Shown here in pieces: positions 41,945 to 52,991 of a stretch of 64,000 nucleotides of DNA; the stretch's first letter is position 1; each line of letters opens with the position of its first letter. Source of the DNA: Loripinus fragilis (lineage: Eukaryota > Mollusca > Bivalvia > Lucinida > Lucinidae); contig CAXHUL010000237.1 in the NCBI GenBank assembly GCA_964019695.1, positions 337,319-401,318 on the forward strand. Reading direction: 5' to 3'. The translations under genes were made by a program, and so were the position numbers. Under the pieces are notes generated by a model. It was given only the letters and a program-made list of their open reading frames with translations, was not told the DNA's origin and searched no databases.

Positions 41945-44715
41945 AGAACTAATAACCTGAGTGTCTGTGCATGTCACTAGAGGTCTGTTCGAGTGCCTAG
42001 ACATCCAGTAGTTGCCGCTAGAGATATACTCAGAGTGTCAGTATCTGTCACAAAATGACATCACAGCTGAGTCTCAGTACCTGCCACAAGTCGCGAGTAT
42101 TAACATCCTGAGTACCAGTATATGTCACTAGCAATCAATGTGTCTGCTCAAATTTACAGTTACTGTCACTAGATGTCAGTATACTTCCCTTAGTTCAAGA
42201 ACCTGTCACATTTGGTCAGTACTTACAGTCTGTTTGTGACCAGTTGTCAGTACTACTGCCACAGTTCCAGTAATGTCACTGCAGGTCAGTTCACTAGCCT
42301 GGGTCAAAATACCTGCTACTAAATGTCAGAATACTATTCTGAGAGTCCAGTCACCTGTCAAAAGTGGTCAGTATCAACATCTTGAGTACCAATATCTGTC
42401 ACTAGAGGTCACTATTTTTGCATAGAGTTCTAGTTACTGTCACTACATGTTAATACAAATAACCTGAGTACCAATACCTGTCATAAGCGGTATATACTAC
42501 TGCCAAGAGTTTCAGTTACTGTCACGTGAGGCCCTCACTAGTCATCTGAGTCAAAGTACCTTTCACTTGAGGTCACCATATTTTCAGTACATGCCACTAG
42601 ATATCAGCTCAGTACTTGTCGCAAGCGGTCAGCACTAGTCTGGCCTATAGGCGTTAAAATGAAAATATCTACAAAAGTGTAAAATCTACAAAATCTAATA
42701 TGTACACCATGTGGCTAGTCTACTCGTTCGTCTCAAAATTAACATAATTATAAGCCAAGGTGTTAAACATGGACTTGCTATCCAAATGGGACCAACAGTT
42801 CCTTACTTTTACAGAAAAAAATCAAACTATTATTTCTCAGACTAGTAGCTAGTCTAGGTCAGCAGTAATATCATGAGTACCAGCACATGACACTAGCGGT
42901 CAGTACTACTACTCAGAGTTTCCTTCGTTGTTACTAGGTGGTTCATACTACTACTATAAGGCCAGGTACCTGTCACTAGATGTCAGTACACTACCCAGAG
43001 ACAAGAGACAATGTACTTGTCTGTATTAATACCCTGATTACCATTAGAGCACAACTACTGTTTAGAGCTCCACTACCTAGATGTCAGCACACTACCCTCA
43101 AACAGTGCATGTCACTAGATACCAGAACACGTACCTGTCACAAGTGGTCAGCACTACTGTCCAGACTTCCAGTAGCTACCATTAGCTTCTGAGTCTCAGT
43201 ACATGTCACTAGATGCAAGTACACTGCCCTTAATCTCAGTATCTGTCTCTGGACCAGGAAATGCCACAATCACACACTACAGGCCAAGCCACGACACCAT
43301 GAAGAAGAGACAAAGAGCATAAATCCTCTATTGGATCTCCTTTCATAATCACCTCATTAAGATTGACCTTTGATCTGCTGTCTATAGCCCCTAGTGAGTG
43401 GTACCACTATTAGAGTATAAAAATTCAGGTAGTTAATGTACACTACCCTGAGATTCTGTACCGGTCACTAGATGTCATTACACTAACTTTGATGTCAATA
43501 CCTGTCACAAGTGGTAAGTACTTGTAGCCTGCGTACCTGTACCAGTCACAAGCGGTCAATATTGCTGTCCAGATTCCCAGTTACTGTCACTGGAGGTCAA
43601 TACACTACCCTGAGTCCCAGTACCTGCAAGTATTGATCATTACTGATAAATTGAGTACCAGTATCTGTCTTCATAATTCAAAACTACCTCCCAGAAGTTT
43701 TGGTACATGTAACTGCCACTAAAGGTAAGTAAACTACCCAAAGTCCGATTACTTGTCACAGTGCCCTGGTAGTAATATCTGTCTTTAGAGGTCAGTACTT
43801 CTGCTCAGAGTTCCTGAAACTGTCACTAGAGGCATGTACTGCTAGCATAGTACATTTCACTAGAGGTCGAATCTATTAGTATGTGTACTACCCCGATTCC
43901 TAGTGATTTGTACTAAAAGTAAGAAAGAAGGTAAAGATCAGGCCAAGATCAGGAATGGATACAATCAAGCACCACACCTAACCCAGGATACAATATGGGA
44001 TAGTGACAAAACACAATAAAACATCACATACAAGAGAGTCTAGAGGCCAGTCCTTTCCCAGCAGGTGACCACAAGGCTACAATGAACAGACATGAAAACA
44101 TGATAAACACAAAACATAAATAACAAAAAAGATCCACAAAAGAAGCATCGCCTTGGAATGGTCAGTAGAAAATACCAAAAACCTGTCACTAGAGAAAGTA
44201 TAATACCCTGAATCCAAGTGTCGGTCATTAAACTTCACTTCTGCTAGAGTCACAGTAACTGTATTAAGATGCCAGAACTACTGTCCTAAGTTCCAGCTCC
44301 TGTCACTAGGAGTTAATTCTACTACCTTAAGTTCAGTAACTATCACTAGAGGTCATTACTGCTACCCAGAGCCCCAGTACCTGTCACTAGAGATCAGTAT
44401 TAATACACTGAGTTACAGTAACTGTCACAATATGTCAGTACTAATACTATGAGTCATAGTATCTGATAGTAGACTACTAAGCTGAGCTTCAGTACTTGTC
44501 ACTAGAGATCAGTGCACTAACCTGATCCTCAGTACCTGTCACTAGAGGTCGATAATCTGCTATGAATCTCAGTACCTGTTACTTAAGGTCAGTTCTACTA
44601 TCCTGAGTCCCAGTGCCTGTCACTTGAGATCTGTACTACAACTCTGAGTCCCAGTAATTGTCACTTATATCAGTACTACCGCCCATAATCCAAAGCCCCG
44701 GTCACAAAAGGTCGG
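41945..44715 (+). repeat. 2.7-kb degenerate minisatellite (CAGTACCTGTCACTAGAGGT)
   Basis: Irregular units of about 40-50 bases: GAGTCCCAGTACCTGTCACT, AGAGGTCAGTACTACTA, then CC and a variable end. Dozens of units are recognisable despite heavy substitution and indels. A family H piece (43250-43330) and family I copy 2 (43915-44180) interrupt it. Short frames within have no support. Confidence 0.8.
43915..44180 (+). repeat. Family I repeat, copy 2
   Basis: ATGGATACAATCAAGCACCA, CCTTTCCCAGCAGGTGACCA and AAAGATCCACAAAAGAAGCA match copy 1 at about four positions in five by eye. Confidence 0.65.
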
Positions 44716-45091
44716 TTTTACTGCTGTGGGTAGTAGAATGTTGTTTTCTTTAGGTTGTCTCCTTTCTTTTCATAATGTATTGAAAAAATTTAATCGTATA
44801 TTAAGCATTGCCATTTTTTGACATTCGTCATATTCATCTGAACGTTTACTTACATTAATCGACATCCAAAGTAAGCCCATTTACTTCAATAGAAGAAGGA
44901 AACAGCCAAGGCTTTCTGTCTTCAATCTTTATGTTTGTGATTTGGTTTTAAACCTATCATTTTCAGTAAAAGATGGAAAAACCCTGAAAAGACTCAAACT
45001 GCAGTTCCCATAAAAATTGATATTTCTTCAATAAATATTCAATGTTAAAAAATCGCTGACCAGTCCCCGTTTCACTGGAAGATTTGCCTTT
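44716..45091. other. Spacer; 3' flank of the minus-strand exon
   Basis: No clear AATAAA on the minus strand was found near the stop; AATATTTATTG lies about 60 bases downstream of it. Confidence 0.35.
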
Positions 45092-45358
45092 CTATATAAA
45101 TGCAGTTAAAATCCAGATGTGCTTCCTTAATAATTTAAGCTGATAATATGTCTGTTGCTTCTTGGGCATCAGATACTGGCACCCGATCTTTTGTCTTTCA
45201 TGATGGAAGACATCGTCATTATATCGAAGGGTAGGGCGGAATTCTGCTTCTTCTGCACACAATTGTATGGCCTCTGATGAAGCTTGAAGAAGCTGATTTT
45301 CACTGTTCCATAGACTGAATACAGTGTGCATTGCGTTGAGGCGCACACATGATACTAA
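45092..45358 (-). CDS. Putative terminal exon, unknown protein
   Basis: On the minus strand a strong acceptor (eight T, then CAG) ends at 45359, and the frame runs 88 codons to a stop at 45092-45094. The product is polar and mixed in composition (for example QLCAEEAEFRPTLRYNDDVF), unlike the repeat-derived frames nearby, and ends in a basic helix-like stretch. I do not recognise the family. The frame could also be extended upstream to an ATG at 45433, but that part is low-complexity hydrophobic and overlaps the acceptor. Confidence 0.35.
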   Translation of the reverse strand, partial: LVSCVRLNAMHTVFSLWNSENQLLQASSEAIQLCAEEAEFRPTLRYNDDVFHHERQKIGCQYLMPKKQQTYYQLKLLRKHIWILTAFI

Positions 45359-45420
45359 CTGAAAAAAAATGGAATCAATCGACGCATTTAATATGAAAAC
45401 TACGAAAAAAACGGTCGTGA

Positions 45421-46131
45421 CTTCATTCTTCACAGTTAAGACTTGATACTTTACACTTCATAGTTTTCTAAAACGTGCGTGCGTGCGTGTGTGTGTGTGT
45501 GTGTGTACAAGTGTGTGTGTGGGTGTGTGACAGACAGACAGACAGACAGACAGACAGATAGTGACACGTCATTCAAAGGTCACAATTCATACTTCACACT
45601 TCATAGTCATTAAAAACGTTAAATAATGTATGAAAGACAACAGAAAGAGACATTCAAAGTTCACACTTCATAGTTCAGACTTCACAGTACACACTTCTTA
45701 CTCAACGTTCACATTTTATACTTCACACTTTATAGTTCTGACTTCACACTTCATACTTTACACTTAATAGTTCATACTTCGCACTTTATAAAACGTACCA
45801 AAACAGAAACACTCGCCGTTTTAGTCAGTAATAGGTCACAGTCACGTGTTTAAAGATTGGAGACAGTCACTGAGGTTTGAAGCGTGGAGTGCGAAGTATG
45901 GAGTGCGAAACCTGAACTGTGAAGTATGAAATGTTAACTATCAAGGGTGAAGCTTGCAGACTGAAGTAAGCCGTCTAAAGAATACAATTTGAAGGGTGAA
46001 CTGTGAAGTGTAAACTTGGATGTATGAAGTTAAGTTAGACCATTAAGTATGAACTGTGAATTGTCCCTTTCCGTTGTCTTCCATTCAATGAATAACGTTT
46101 TTATTTCAAACTGTGAAGTGTGAAGAATGAA
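45421..46131. repeat. Inverted minisatellite (CTTCACACTTCATAGTT / AACTGTGAAGTATGAA)
   Basis: The left half (45421-45800) repeats TTCACACTTCATAGTT words. The right half (about 45870-46131) repeats their reverse complement AACTGTGAAGTGTGAAG. The outermost words TTCATTCTTCACAG and CTGTGAAGTGTGAAGAATGAA mirror one another. A (GT)n and a (GACA)n block sit in the left half. Confidence 0.7.
45478..45560 (+). repeat. GT and GACA microsatellites
   Basis: GTGCGTGCGTGTGTGTGT, a few interruptions, then seven to eight CAGA units. Confidence 0.9.
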
Positions 46132-46460
46132 AACCATTGTTTTGGCTGGTCCATTTATTGCAAAATGTCAGCGGTTTATTTACCTTGGTCTGTGACAATT
46201 TTAATCATATCTCAGGTACCATTTGTAAGTGTGGCATGCAACTTCACAGGCTGGTACATCGTATATATAGACAATGTATCTCTAATAAAAAAAACGTCTC
46301 AGTTTTCGAATTATTGGAACTACGTCATAAAACTTCACAGGTGGCTGCACGTCAATGTGAAGTCTGTGGTGGATCTGTACAGACTCCAACTTATGTGGTT
46401 GACTTTTGGAAGATAGACACATTATGAAACGTCATTATAAGTATGACATCATGCAGGTCA
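46132..46460 (+). other. Two overlapping open frames, doubtful exon
   Basis: Frames 46120-46416 and 46137-46427 overlap. The second contains CKCGMQLHR and CEVCGG and follows an AG at about 46214, which could be an acceptor (ATATCTCAG). Without a recognised family this stays a possibility only. Confidence 0.2.
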
Positions 46461-46464
46461 TGTG

Positions 46465-46631
46465 TGACGTCAAACATGCAGAATTATGCTAAGCTTTAAA
46501 ATTGCATACAAGAATCTCATCTACATATCTTTTCACTACAGCCAAACAAGTTTTTTTCTTTAATAGTTCTTGGACTGGATTTTTTTCAAAAAAGTTCTTA
46601 ATGATATAACAATACCAGCGTTATGACGTCA
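46465..46631. promoter_or_regulatory. Two perfect CRE palindromes (TGACGTCA)
   Basis: TGACGTCA at 46465-46472 and 46624-46631, with TGACGTTT and ACGTCAAT close by. This is the CREB/ATF consensus. No promoter is otherwise visible, so function is unproven. Confidence 0.3.
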
Positions 46632-47797
46632 ATTTCAAACCAAATGACGTTTTTGGCTTGGCTATCGTAAGTTTACACATTACGTCAATCCTTAGGCCTG
46701 TGCACTAAATGGCTGGCGTCTTTAGTTTCACTCGTTAAAATTTTCTTCTAAGCCATTTTCCAGGTGTAAACTATGGGGAAATCCCATCATTATTCTCTAT
46801 AAACACACTGAAACTTCCAAATCAGACAAAAACGACCAGAAAATTTACTTTTCTTTTACCAAATATATATCGTGTGATGAATATATCAACAGATACACTC
46901 GTGCTACGCACTCGTGAAAAATACTGATTTTTCACTGCAATTCACGAAATATATCTGGCATTCATCTTAAACAGTAAAAACTCTATATATATATACGTAA
47001 ACCTTAACTAAATTATTGATATGAAACAGAACAATACAACATTCCTGTCCAAAAATTCTCCAGTGAAACTCCCGCTGTCTTGTTTATTAGGTGCTTGAAC
47101 AATTCAGTCCAAAATTGTATAATACCCCATCAGCCGTCAGTCCTTTGATTTTTTGTACTTGTACCATACATGTATTGTCTGTCATCATCAGGATCGTTGC
47201 GTCTTAGAAATGTTTGAAATGCTGCTATAGCATACATCTCCGTTTCATGTGCCATAGTCTGTCCTTATTTTTCGAGGGGCATCCACTATTGGCTGTAACT
47301 GCAGCTTCTAAAAAGTAGCCACCAATGAGTTTTGGGTAATTGTTGGTCTGATAAACATTTACCCATATAATTTTGAGAGAAAGTTCACATATGCACCCAT
47401 TTATACACAGCCCAATATAATATCCGTCTGTATGCCATATGAACTTTGGTCAAAGCATGGTAACCCTGGCTTCTCATTCGCCTGAAACTACCCTGACTGG
47501 ATCCAAATAGTGTGTATCAAGCTAGCATCTTTCATTTTGATTCCATATTCCTTACAACGTGACTACATCATACGATAGCCATTAAGTCGTCCTAATCCAG
47601 AAAGCTGTCCTTGTACAAAATAAACAGCTGCGTGTACACAGCTAACATCTTCTTTAATGTCTTAAACATAAACGAATCTAATGTCCCTGTTTCAATACAT
47701 GCTGTATTGCCTCTGCAACGTAACCCTTTATTTATTTAGCAATCCAATAAGCCACAGACACAGAATGCATGACGTCCATCATAAGGTCTGATTGGTG
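46632..47797. other. Intergenic, mostly unique
   Basis: No supported gene in over 1.1 kb; no member of the window's repeat families seen. Confidence 0.4.
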
Positions 47798-48013
47798 AAT
47801 TATGTTGTGGGAACGAGATAATTATGTCGTGGGAACGAGATATTATGTCGTGGGAACGAGATATTATGTCGTGGGAACGAGATAATTATGTCGTGGGCAC
47901 GAGATCTTATGTCGTGGGCACAAGATCTTATGTCGTGGGAACGAGATCTTATCTCGTGGGAACGAGATAATTATGTCGTGGGAACGAGATCCTATGTCGT
48001 GGGAACGAGATAA
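47798..48013 (+). repeat. Tandem array of TTATGTCGTGGGAACGAGAT
   Basis: About nine units of 20-24 bases. Spacing alternates with an extra AAT (ATAATTATG against ATATTATG). Some units have GGGCACGAGATC. Slight self-complementarity (ATCTCGT/ACGAGAT). Confidence 0.9.
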
Positions 48014-48524
48014 ATATTTTTTTTCACATGTCCCCTCAGTGCTGCCGTAGTTTTTTTTTGATTGTTTTTTTTTGTTTTTTTGTTAATTGTTGTTTGGTTG
48101 TTTTGTGTGGGGTGGGAGGGAGGGTAGTAGGGGGATAGTTTTATTACTTATTTTTAATGGTCTGAAAATGTGTTTCCGCTTTCACATTGTATAAACACGT
48201 TTTGGTTGAAAATTAATATCAACTTTCTTTCTGTCCTTCGGGATTGCTTTAAAAGCTGGTTCTCGGGGCGATCATTCTCATGAACAGACGCAATAAAACA
48301 GAGTCTGCTGTTTTCATGTTTTGTTGGTTCTCTCTATGTCTAAGGGATCCGATCCGTTTTCCAGAATATTTAGAATATTCTAACATTTCTTAATGTTTTA
48401 GCCCTTTATATTTTCTCCTATCAGTATCATTTTTTTTTTTAATTTTCTTCCATCTGTAGAAATATGACTACGTTTCTTTTATCAGAAAAGCTCGTCTAGA
48501 CGCGTACGTTGTAATAGTTTAAAG
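48014..48524. other. T-rich and plain spacer
   Basis: Poly-T/TTTTG stretch to about 48090, GGGAGG tract, then plain sequence. No gene. Confidence 0.4.
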
Positions 48525-49070
48525 TATTACTTGACTTTTCGCTTACTGTAAAGGCGGCGCCTCATGAATGCGTAATTAGGACTGGTCTACCTTAGACATA
48601 GGTAAAGGCTGAAAAGGAGGCGTTGCGTTTATATTCAAAAGTAACTGTGCCACAACCTCAGTCATTATTTAGTCCTTAAACGCCAGCTAAATAACTGCAT
48701 CTGAAAATGTCTATTTAGCATAAGCAGGGAGGCAAACATTGTGGACCCAGATCAGACTGCTCCTACAGGAGCAGTCTGATCTGGGTTCACACTGTTTATC
48801 TATGAGGCTTCAAATAGTTTAGTGGACGACAAAAAAAAATACATTTTTGATTATGCGCTTTAAGGGTTAATAAAAGTGAGTTCAGTGTGTATACGGTTAG
48901 GGTTTTCATGAAATGCACGCACGTTTGCGCGGCTCAAAAAGCTTATTAACTCTTTACCAAAATATAAATAAAACCTGATTTCTCTTCCTTAGCAGATGGA
49001 ATAGCCGAACCACACCCAGATATGAATATTTAAGTTGCCGCCTTTACAGTAAGCGAAAAGTCAAGTAATA
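48525..49070. mobile_element. 546-bp MITE with TTACTTGACTTTTCGCTTAC ends
   Basis: TTACTTGACTTTTCGCTTAC followed by TGTAAAGGCGGC at the left is mirrored at the right (ending 49068), with TA on each side. The 32-bp inverted repeats are identical. TA flanks fit Tc1/mariner-type insertion. A family B palindrome (48672-48872) is nested inside. Confidence 0.7.
48672..48872. mobile_element. Family B MITE nested in the MITE above
   Basis: TTAGTCCTTAAACGCCAGC and GCGCTTTAAGGGTTAA ends, stem AGACTGCTCCTACAGGAGCA, AAACATTGTGGACCCAGATC and GGGTTCACACTGTTTATC. Confidence 0.65.
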
Positions 49071-49084
49071 AAAAATATAGGGAA

Positions 49085-49190
49085 AACCTTGGCATCCCAG
49101 TAAACAAATAAGAGCGTCATCATCGGCCCACCAGCGAAACGCCATTTGAATGACGTTTGGCTGATGTGTCGATAGTCGCCCGAGACGATA
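49085..49190. repeat. Family G palindrome
   Basis: ATCGGCCCACCAGCGAAACG, CCATTTGAATG, ACGTTTGGCTGATGTGTCGA. Confidence 0.6.
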
Positions 49191-49305
49191 TCTGGATATC
49201 TGTTGAAGTACCATATATCAAGCTATGGAAACAGTGCACATGAAAACCGGGGCATCAACGGGGGTTAACTGGAAAAACGAGTAACGACGGGTAAGGTGTC
49301 AACGC

Positions 49306-50271
49306 GGAAGGATTTCATCGTACGTTTTTTTAATCTTTCCTTTATATTATCCTAGCATATTTTTTTGACGTTGCAAATCAGAATTTTTATTTTTGCAGGA
49401 GCTGTAGAAATCAATTTTGTCTCTTCTAATGCAAAAATGCTGTAAAAAGATGTTTAAGGAAAGTTGTCATTGTGCGCCCCATTTTACAAACCCCTATGGT
49501 AAAAGGTCGCAAAAACACATTTTATAGCATTCAAATTTGTTTTTCCAGCAAAAGTAGTAAGTCAAGGAGCCTAATTCGGTATTTGCAAATTGGATTAAAG
49601 CCAAATTGATAAATTCTAAAAAAAACAGAAAAAAACGAATGGCATGCAAGGAAAATGCATTTAATGCTAGGTGTAGGTATATAATGCGAGACGTCGGGTA
49701 AGTTGAGTGTGACGACGGTGAAATTTATGTGAATCAGCGGGTATTGATAACGCGCGTTCCATCTAAAATGGATTTCAAAACGAAATAGCTAATTTTTGAT
49801 TCACATTTTTATCCAAAAAACCAACAAGGATCGAAGACATAGCAATGAGCCTAAGGCATATCCTTCTTTCTGTCCGTTAGTCCGTCTGTCTGTCCATCTG
49901 TTAAAGAAAGTCTGTAACTGTTATACTCTTTGAGATATGGTAAGTATACTAATCATACCAAGACGGTGTGCCAGGTGCAAGAAAGAGCTTCCTGTATAAT
50001 TTATATCTCTAATCGTTAATGAACTTAATCGCGAATATCTTGTAAAGCATATAAACTTTTATATTGCTAGGTATGTTTTTGATACCATCTAATGTTTGGT
50101 GGGCATATAATGTCGAGGCAAGAGGTGTGTCTCGGTCAATTTTTCCCAATGAATGAACTTAGCTGGGGGAAGCTTGTGTGTCTTTTGTTTTCTTCAATGG
50201 CGAACAAAGACAATGCGTGACATACACGCATTTCTTTTCTCCATTGCTTTATGTTTGAAATAACAAACATT
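49306..50271. other. Inner sequence of the possible 4.9-kb element
   Basis: No gene recognised. TCTGTCCGTTAGTCCGTCTG near 49873 is a GGAC-type tract, probably the end of another degraded tandem element. Confidence 0.4.
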
Positions 50272-50468
50272 TGATTAAGTTCTTTCCGTTCTATCAACAC
50301 TCTTGCAGTTATGTAGGAACGAGTCTTCTTGGGTTGAACCCGTACTAAGCTAGCCTAAGCATAATTGTGTCTTGCTCAAGAGACACAACGCAGTGACGCC
50401 GGTAAGGCTCGAACCCGCGGCCCTTCAGTCTCGAGTCAAGCACTCTACCACTGAACCACTGCGCTCCC
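50272..50468 (-). mobile_element. tRNA-derived SINE (S1), complete
   Basis: On the minus strand: GAGCGCAGTGGTTCAGTGGT (A box region), CGCGGGTTCGAGCCTTAC (B box GGTTCGAGCC), CTCTTGAGCAAGACACAA, AACCCAAGAAGACTCG, tail. Cleanest B box among the S1 copies. Confidence 0.85.
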
Positions 50469-50545
50469 TAATTAACAAACGTGAAAGTATTTCAGGGTGA
50501 CCTCCCCTAATTTCTCCTACAAGTCCTTTGCCAATTAAATACCTA

Positions 50546-50590
50546 GGGAAATACAATACAATACAATACATTACAATACAATATATTTAT
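50546..50590 (+). repeat. AATAC pentanucleotide run
   Basis: AATACAATACAATACATTAC and AATACAATATATTTATT, just 3' of the SINE. Confidence 0.8.
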
Positions 50591-50714
50591 TCAGCATCAA
50601 ATATATAACAATGTTTATAGCCTACATATTAACATATATATTAATGTATAGTGAAAACAACAAAATTTTCCTGAGGAGCATCTAGCATTTCTTCTGATAT
50701 GTTTAGTGAAGTAA

Positions 50715-50790
50715 CATGCAAGCAGTCCGGATCCAAACCAAATCCGACAGAGCGTCGGCCCTCATCTGGATCCACACTGTTTGACACCCC
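50715..50790. repeat. Family B palindrome core
   Basis: GCAGTCCGGATCCAAACCAA, then GGCCCTCATCTGGATCCACA and CTGTTTGACAC. Tail missing. Confidence 0.55.
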
Positions 50791-51039
50791 CACGCTTTAT
50801 AGTGCTGTTTTATAGTTCATGACTAATTACAAAACTGCCTTTTAAAACATGTTTGTAAATTGTGCGCTATTTTTAATTACTTGAGAAGAAATGCTTAAAA
50901 GGGCGCAACATCAAATACATGAAATAAAGTGATGGTGGTCTATCAGTACTTATCATATATGCAAGAACCATCTTTGAACGCCAAAAACTAAAGCTGAAGA
51001 TCTACCTTTTTGTCTCAACATTTATCTATTTTCATACTT

Positions 51040-51120
51040 AGTGTTTGCGAGAAGCGTGAACTCTCGTCTGCCTAGGCGTATGCGCAGGTTTGTCCAAATG
51101 TTTGCTGCTCGCCGATGCGG
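51040..51120. repeat. Family A palindrome, diverged
   Basis: GTTTGCGAGAAGCGTGAACT, stem GGCGTATGCGCAGG, then TTTGCTGCTCGCCGATGC. Confidence 0.5.
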
Positions 51121-51251
51121 TAAGCACCGTTTGTCGGCCAAATATGAGTACAAAACCCAAACCATTCATCGCTGTGATAGCCTATCCCGGGTATCAAGCG
51201 TTGCGATACGCTTGAGTACGAGCGAGATTCTACAGGTTTTAAATTTTTACC

Positions 51252-51558
51252 ATGGGCGGATCCAGAGGGGGACAGGGATCCGGACCCCCCCCCCCCCCTG
51301 TAAAATCACAAGCTATATTGGTTTCTTTAGGGAATGAGCAATTGGACCCCCCCCCCCCCCCTGTAAATAGTTGGACCCCCCCCCCCCCCGGAAAATGTTG
51401 GATCCCCTCTGGAACCTCGGAAAATGATAGTTTTCTATGAAAGTAACCGTTGGCCTTCTGTAAAATAAGTTGAGGACTAAAATAACGTTGTCATAGCTTT
51501 TTATATGTCAGATGGACCTGGAGCAACCCTGGCAAAAATTCCTGGATCCGCGCATGGT
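51252..51558. mobile_element. MITE with GGCGGATCCAG termini and C tracts
   Basis: ATGGGCGGATCCAGAGGGGG and CCTGGATCCGCGCATG face each other (CATG may be duplicated at both sides). Three poly-C runs of about 14 each follow TTGGA. Frames translated through them give proline stretches only. Confidence 0.6.
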
Positions 51559-51665
51559 TACCTTTGTTTTGATTTGATACTTTACATACCATTCAACAAT
51601 TTTTCAGTTATTTCGTGACGGGTCTTCCTGGGTTAAACTAGTACTAAGCAAAGAGTAATGTGTTT
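51559..51665 (-). mobile_element. SINE S1 tail fragment
   Basis: TTTGATTTGATACTTTACAT, GGGTCTTCCTGGGTTAAACT and AGTACTAAGCAAAGAG. Confidence 0.6.
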
Positions 51666-52194
51666 TCACTGTTTTCACTTTTTTTCTTCAGCATGCCCTT
51701 TTTACATATGTCCAAGCAGAGTTTTGGCAAAGTTCTGTTAGCGCAGGTTTTTCTAGATTTTGGCTGTGCAACTTTCCTTAATGGTGACAAACCTAAAATC
51801 TTTGGCTTCATCGTAATGAAGTCAGGACCTAGACGATGGCTAAACACTTCTCTGCTCAGGCTTCTTTACGTCAGATGAACGCTGAGGGACGGAAAAATCT
51901 TGGGTTGAATAGGAACAGGCGGGACTTGTATAACTATAACGGAATACATGTAACAACACTGACCGGGATCTTTCAGGAAGGCTCGCGCTGCTCATATATC
52001 TACATTCAAAACGTTTAAAACAAACTTTGTCGCCCCATATGGTTATTTTATTTAGAACAATTAAAAAACACGTGAATTCAAGCAAACAGATAAATGGGCA
52101 TCAACGCGAGAAAACCCGTCTTCGGGGTTTCCGACCATGCATGACTCGATCAGGTATTACAATGATTAGCTTGAGAATGCTGAATTTGTACGTG
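51666..52194. other. Spacer with short unassigned frames
   Basis: Frames on both strands between 51644 and 52085 overlap and lack recognisable domains; no splice or repeat evidence. Confidence 0.35.
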
Positions 52195-52341
52195 TACGAG
52201 GGTCAGTCAAAAATAACTGAGCCCTACTTCATAACATTTGAATCAAGTAAAATGGACATATATTAAGATCATATTTCATTGCAGTTATATGTCATCTATT
52301 TAATCACCTACTTTATTTCTGTTGGTAGGCTTTTTGTAACG

Positions 52342-52354
52342 GTTGCTAGGCAAC
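52342..52354. promoter_or_regulatory. X-box (RFX-type) motif 1
   Basis: GTTGCTAGGCAAC, the reverse complement of the RFX consensus GTTGCCTAGCAAC. Confidence 0.5.
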
Positions 52355-52409
52355 AGAAGATGGTCTGTCAAAGGGATGCGTTCACGCTGTGATACATCTA
52401 AAACTAAGC

Positions 52410-52423
52410 GTTGCTATGGAAAC
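52410..52423. promoter_or_regulatory. X-box-like motif 2
   Basis: GTTGCTATGGAAAC, the wider-spaced RFX form (GTTGCCATGGCAAC) with one arm changed. Confidence 0.4.
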
Positions 52424-52717
52424 AGTAACATTAAAGCACGGCTTTATTCACTGTCGTTTGATATCTATTACAAGTACCTATTCGGTGTCACAATATAGAA
52501 ACCAACTGAACCAAAATTATAGATGCTGTGGTAGTTTAATCTCAGAATTTATCAAATTTTAACATGCCTGAAGTCCTATAATTTACCCCACCCACATTTA
52601 TATTTACACAATTTTAACAGAAAACATAAAATATTAGCCTAATTATGCTTTAACAGTACTGCATACACAAACAAGCCCTCAGACATATTAAGTTCCTTGA
52701 TTTAAATGCACACTTTT

Positions 52718-52731
52718 GTTTCCATGGCAAC
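52718..52731. promoter_or_regulatory. X-box-like motif 3
   Basis: GTTTCCATGGCAAC, mirror type of motif 2. Confidence 0.4.
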
Positions 52732-52775
52732 ACAATTCTCGTGTATTTGAAAATTTGTGGAATTTTGGCGTTTTT

Positions 52776-52788
52776 GTTGCTAGGCAAC
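52776..52788. promoter_or_regulatory. X-box motif 4
   Basis: GTTGCTAGGCAAC, identical to motif 1. Confidence 0.5.
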
Positions 52789-52978
52789 GCATGCAATCAA
52801 TGTTCACCTAAACATTACTGAACCAAGTGTAATCAAAAGATAATATGACATATGTTATTTAAATAGATGTCTAATATGTCTTTCACAAAAACTATCAAGT
52901 ACACAAGCTTTTTAAACACATACTGTATATTCCTAGTGGCTGAGATCGTGAACGCATCGCTCTGACTGACGACCTTCA

Positions 52979-52991
52979 GTTGCCTAGCAAC
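52979..52991. promoter_or_regulatory. X-box motif 5
   Basis: GTTGCCTAGCAAC, 157 bases from the right terminus. Conserved at the same distance in the fragment at 37120-37132. Confidence 0.5.
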
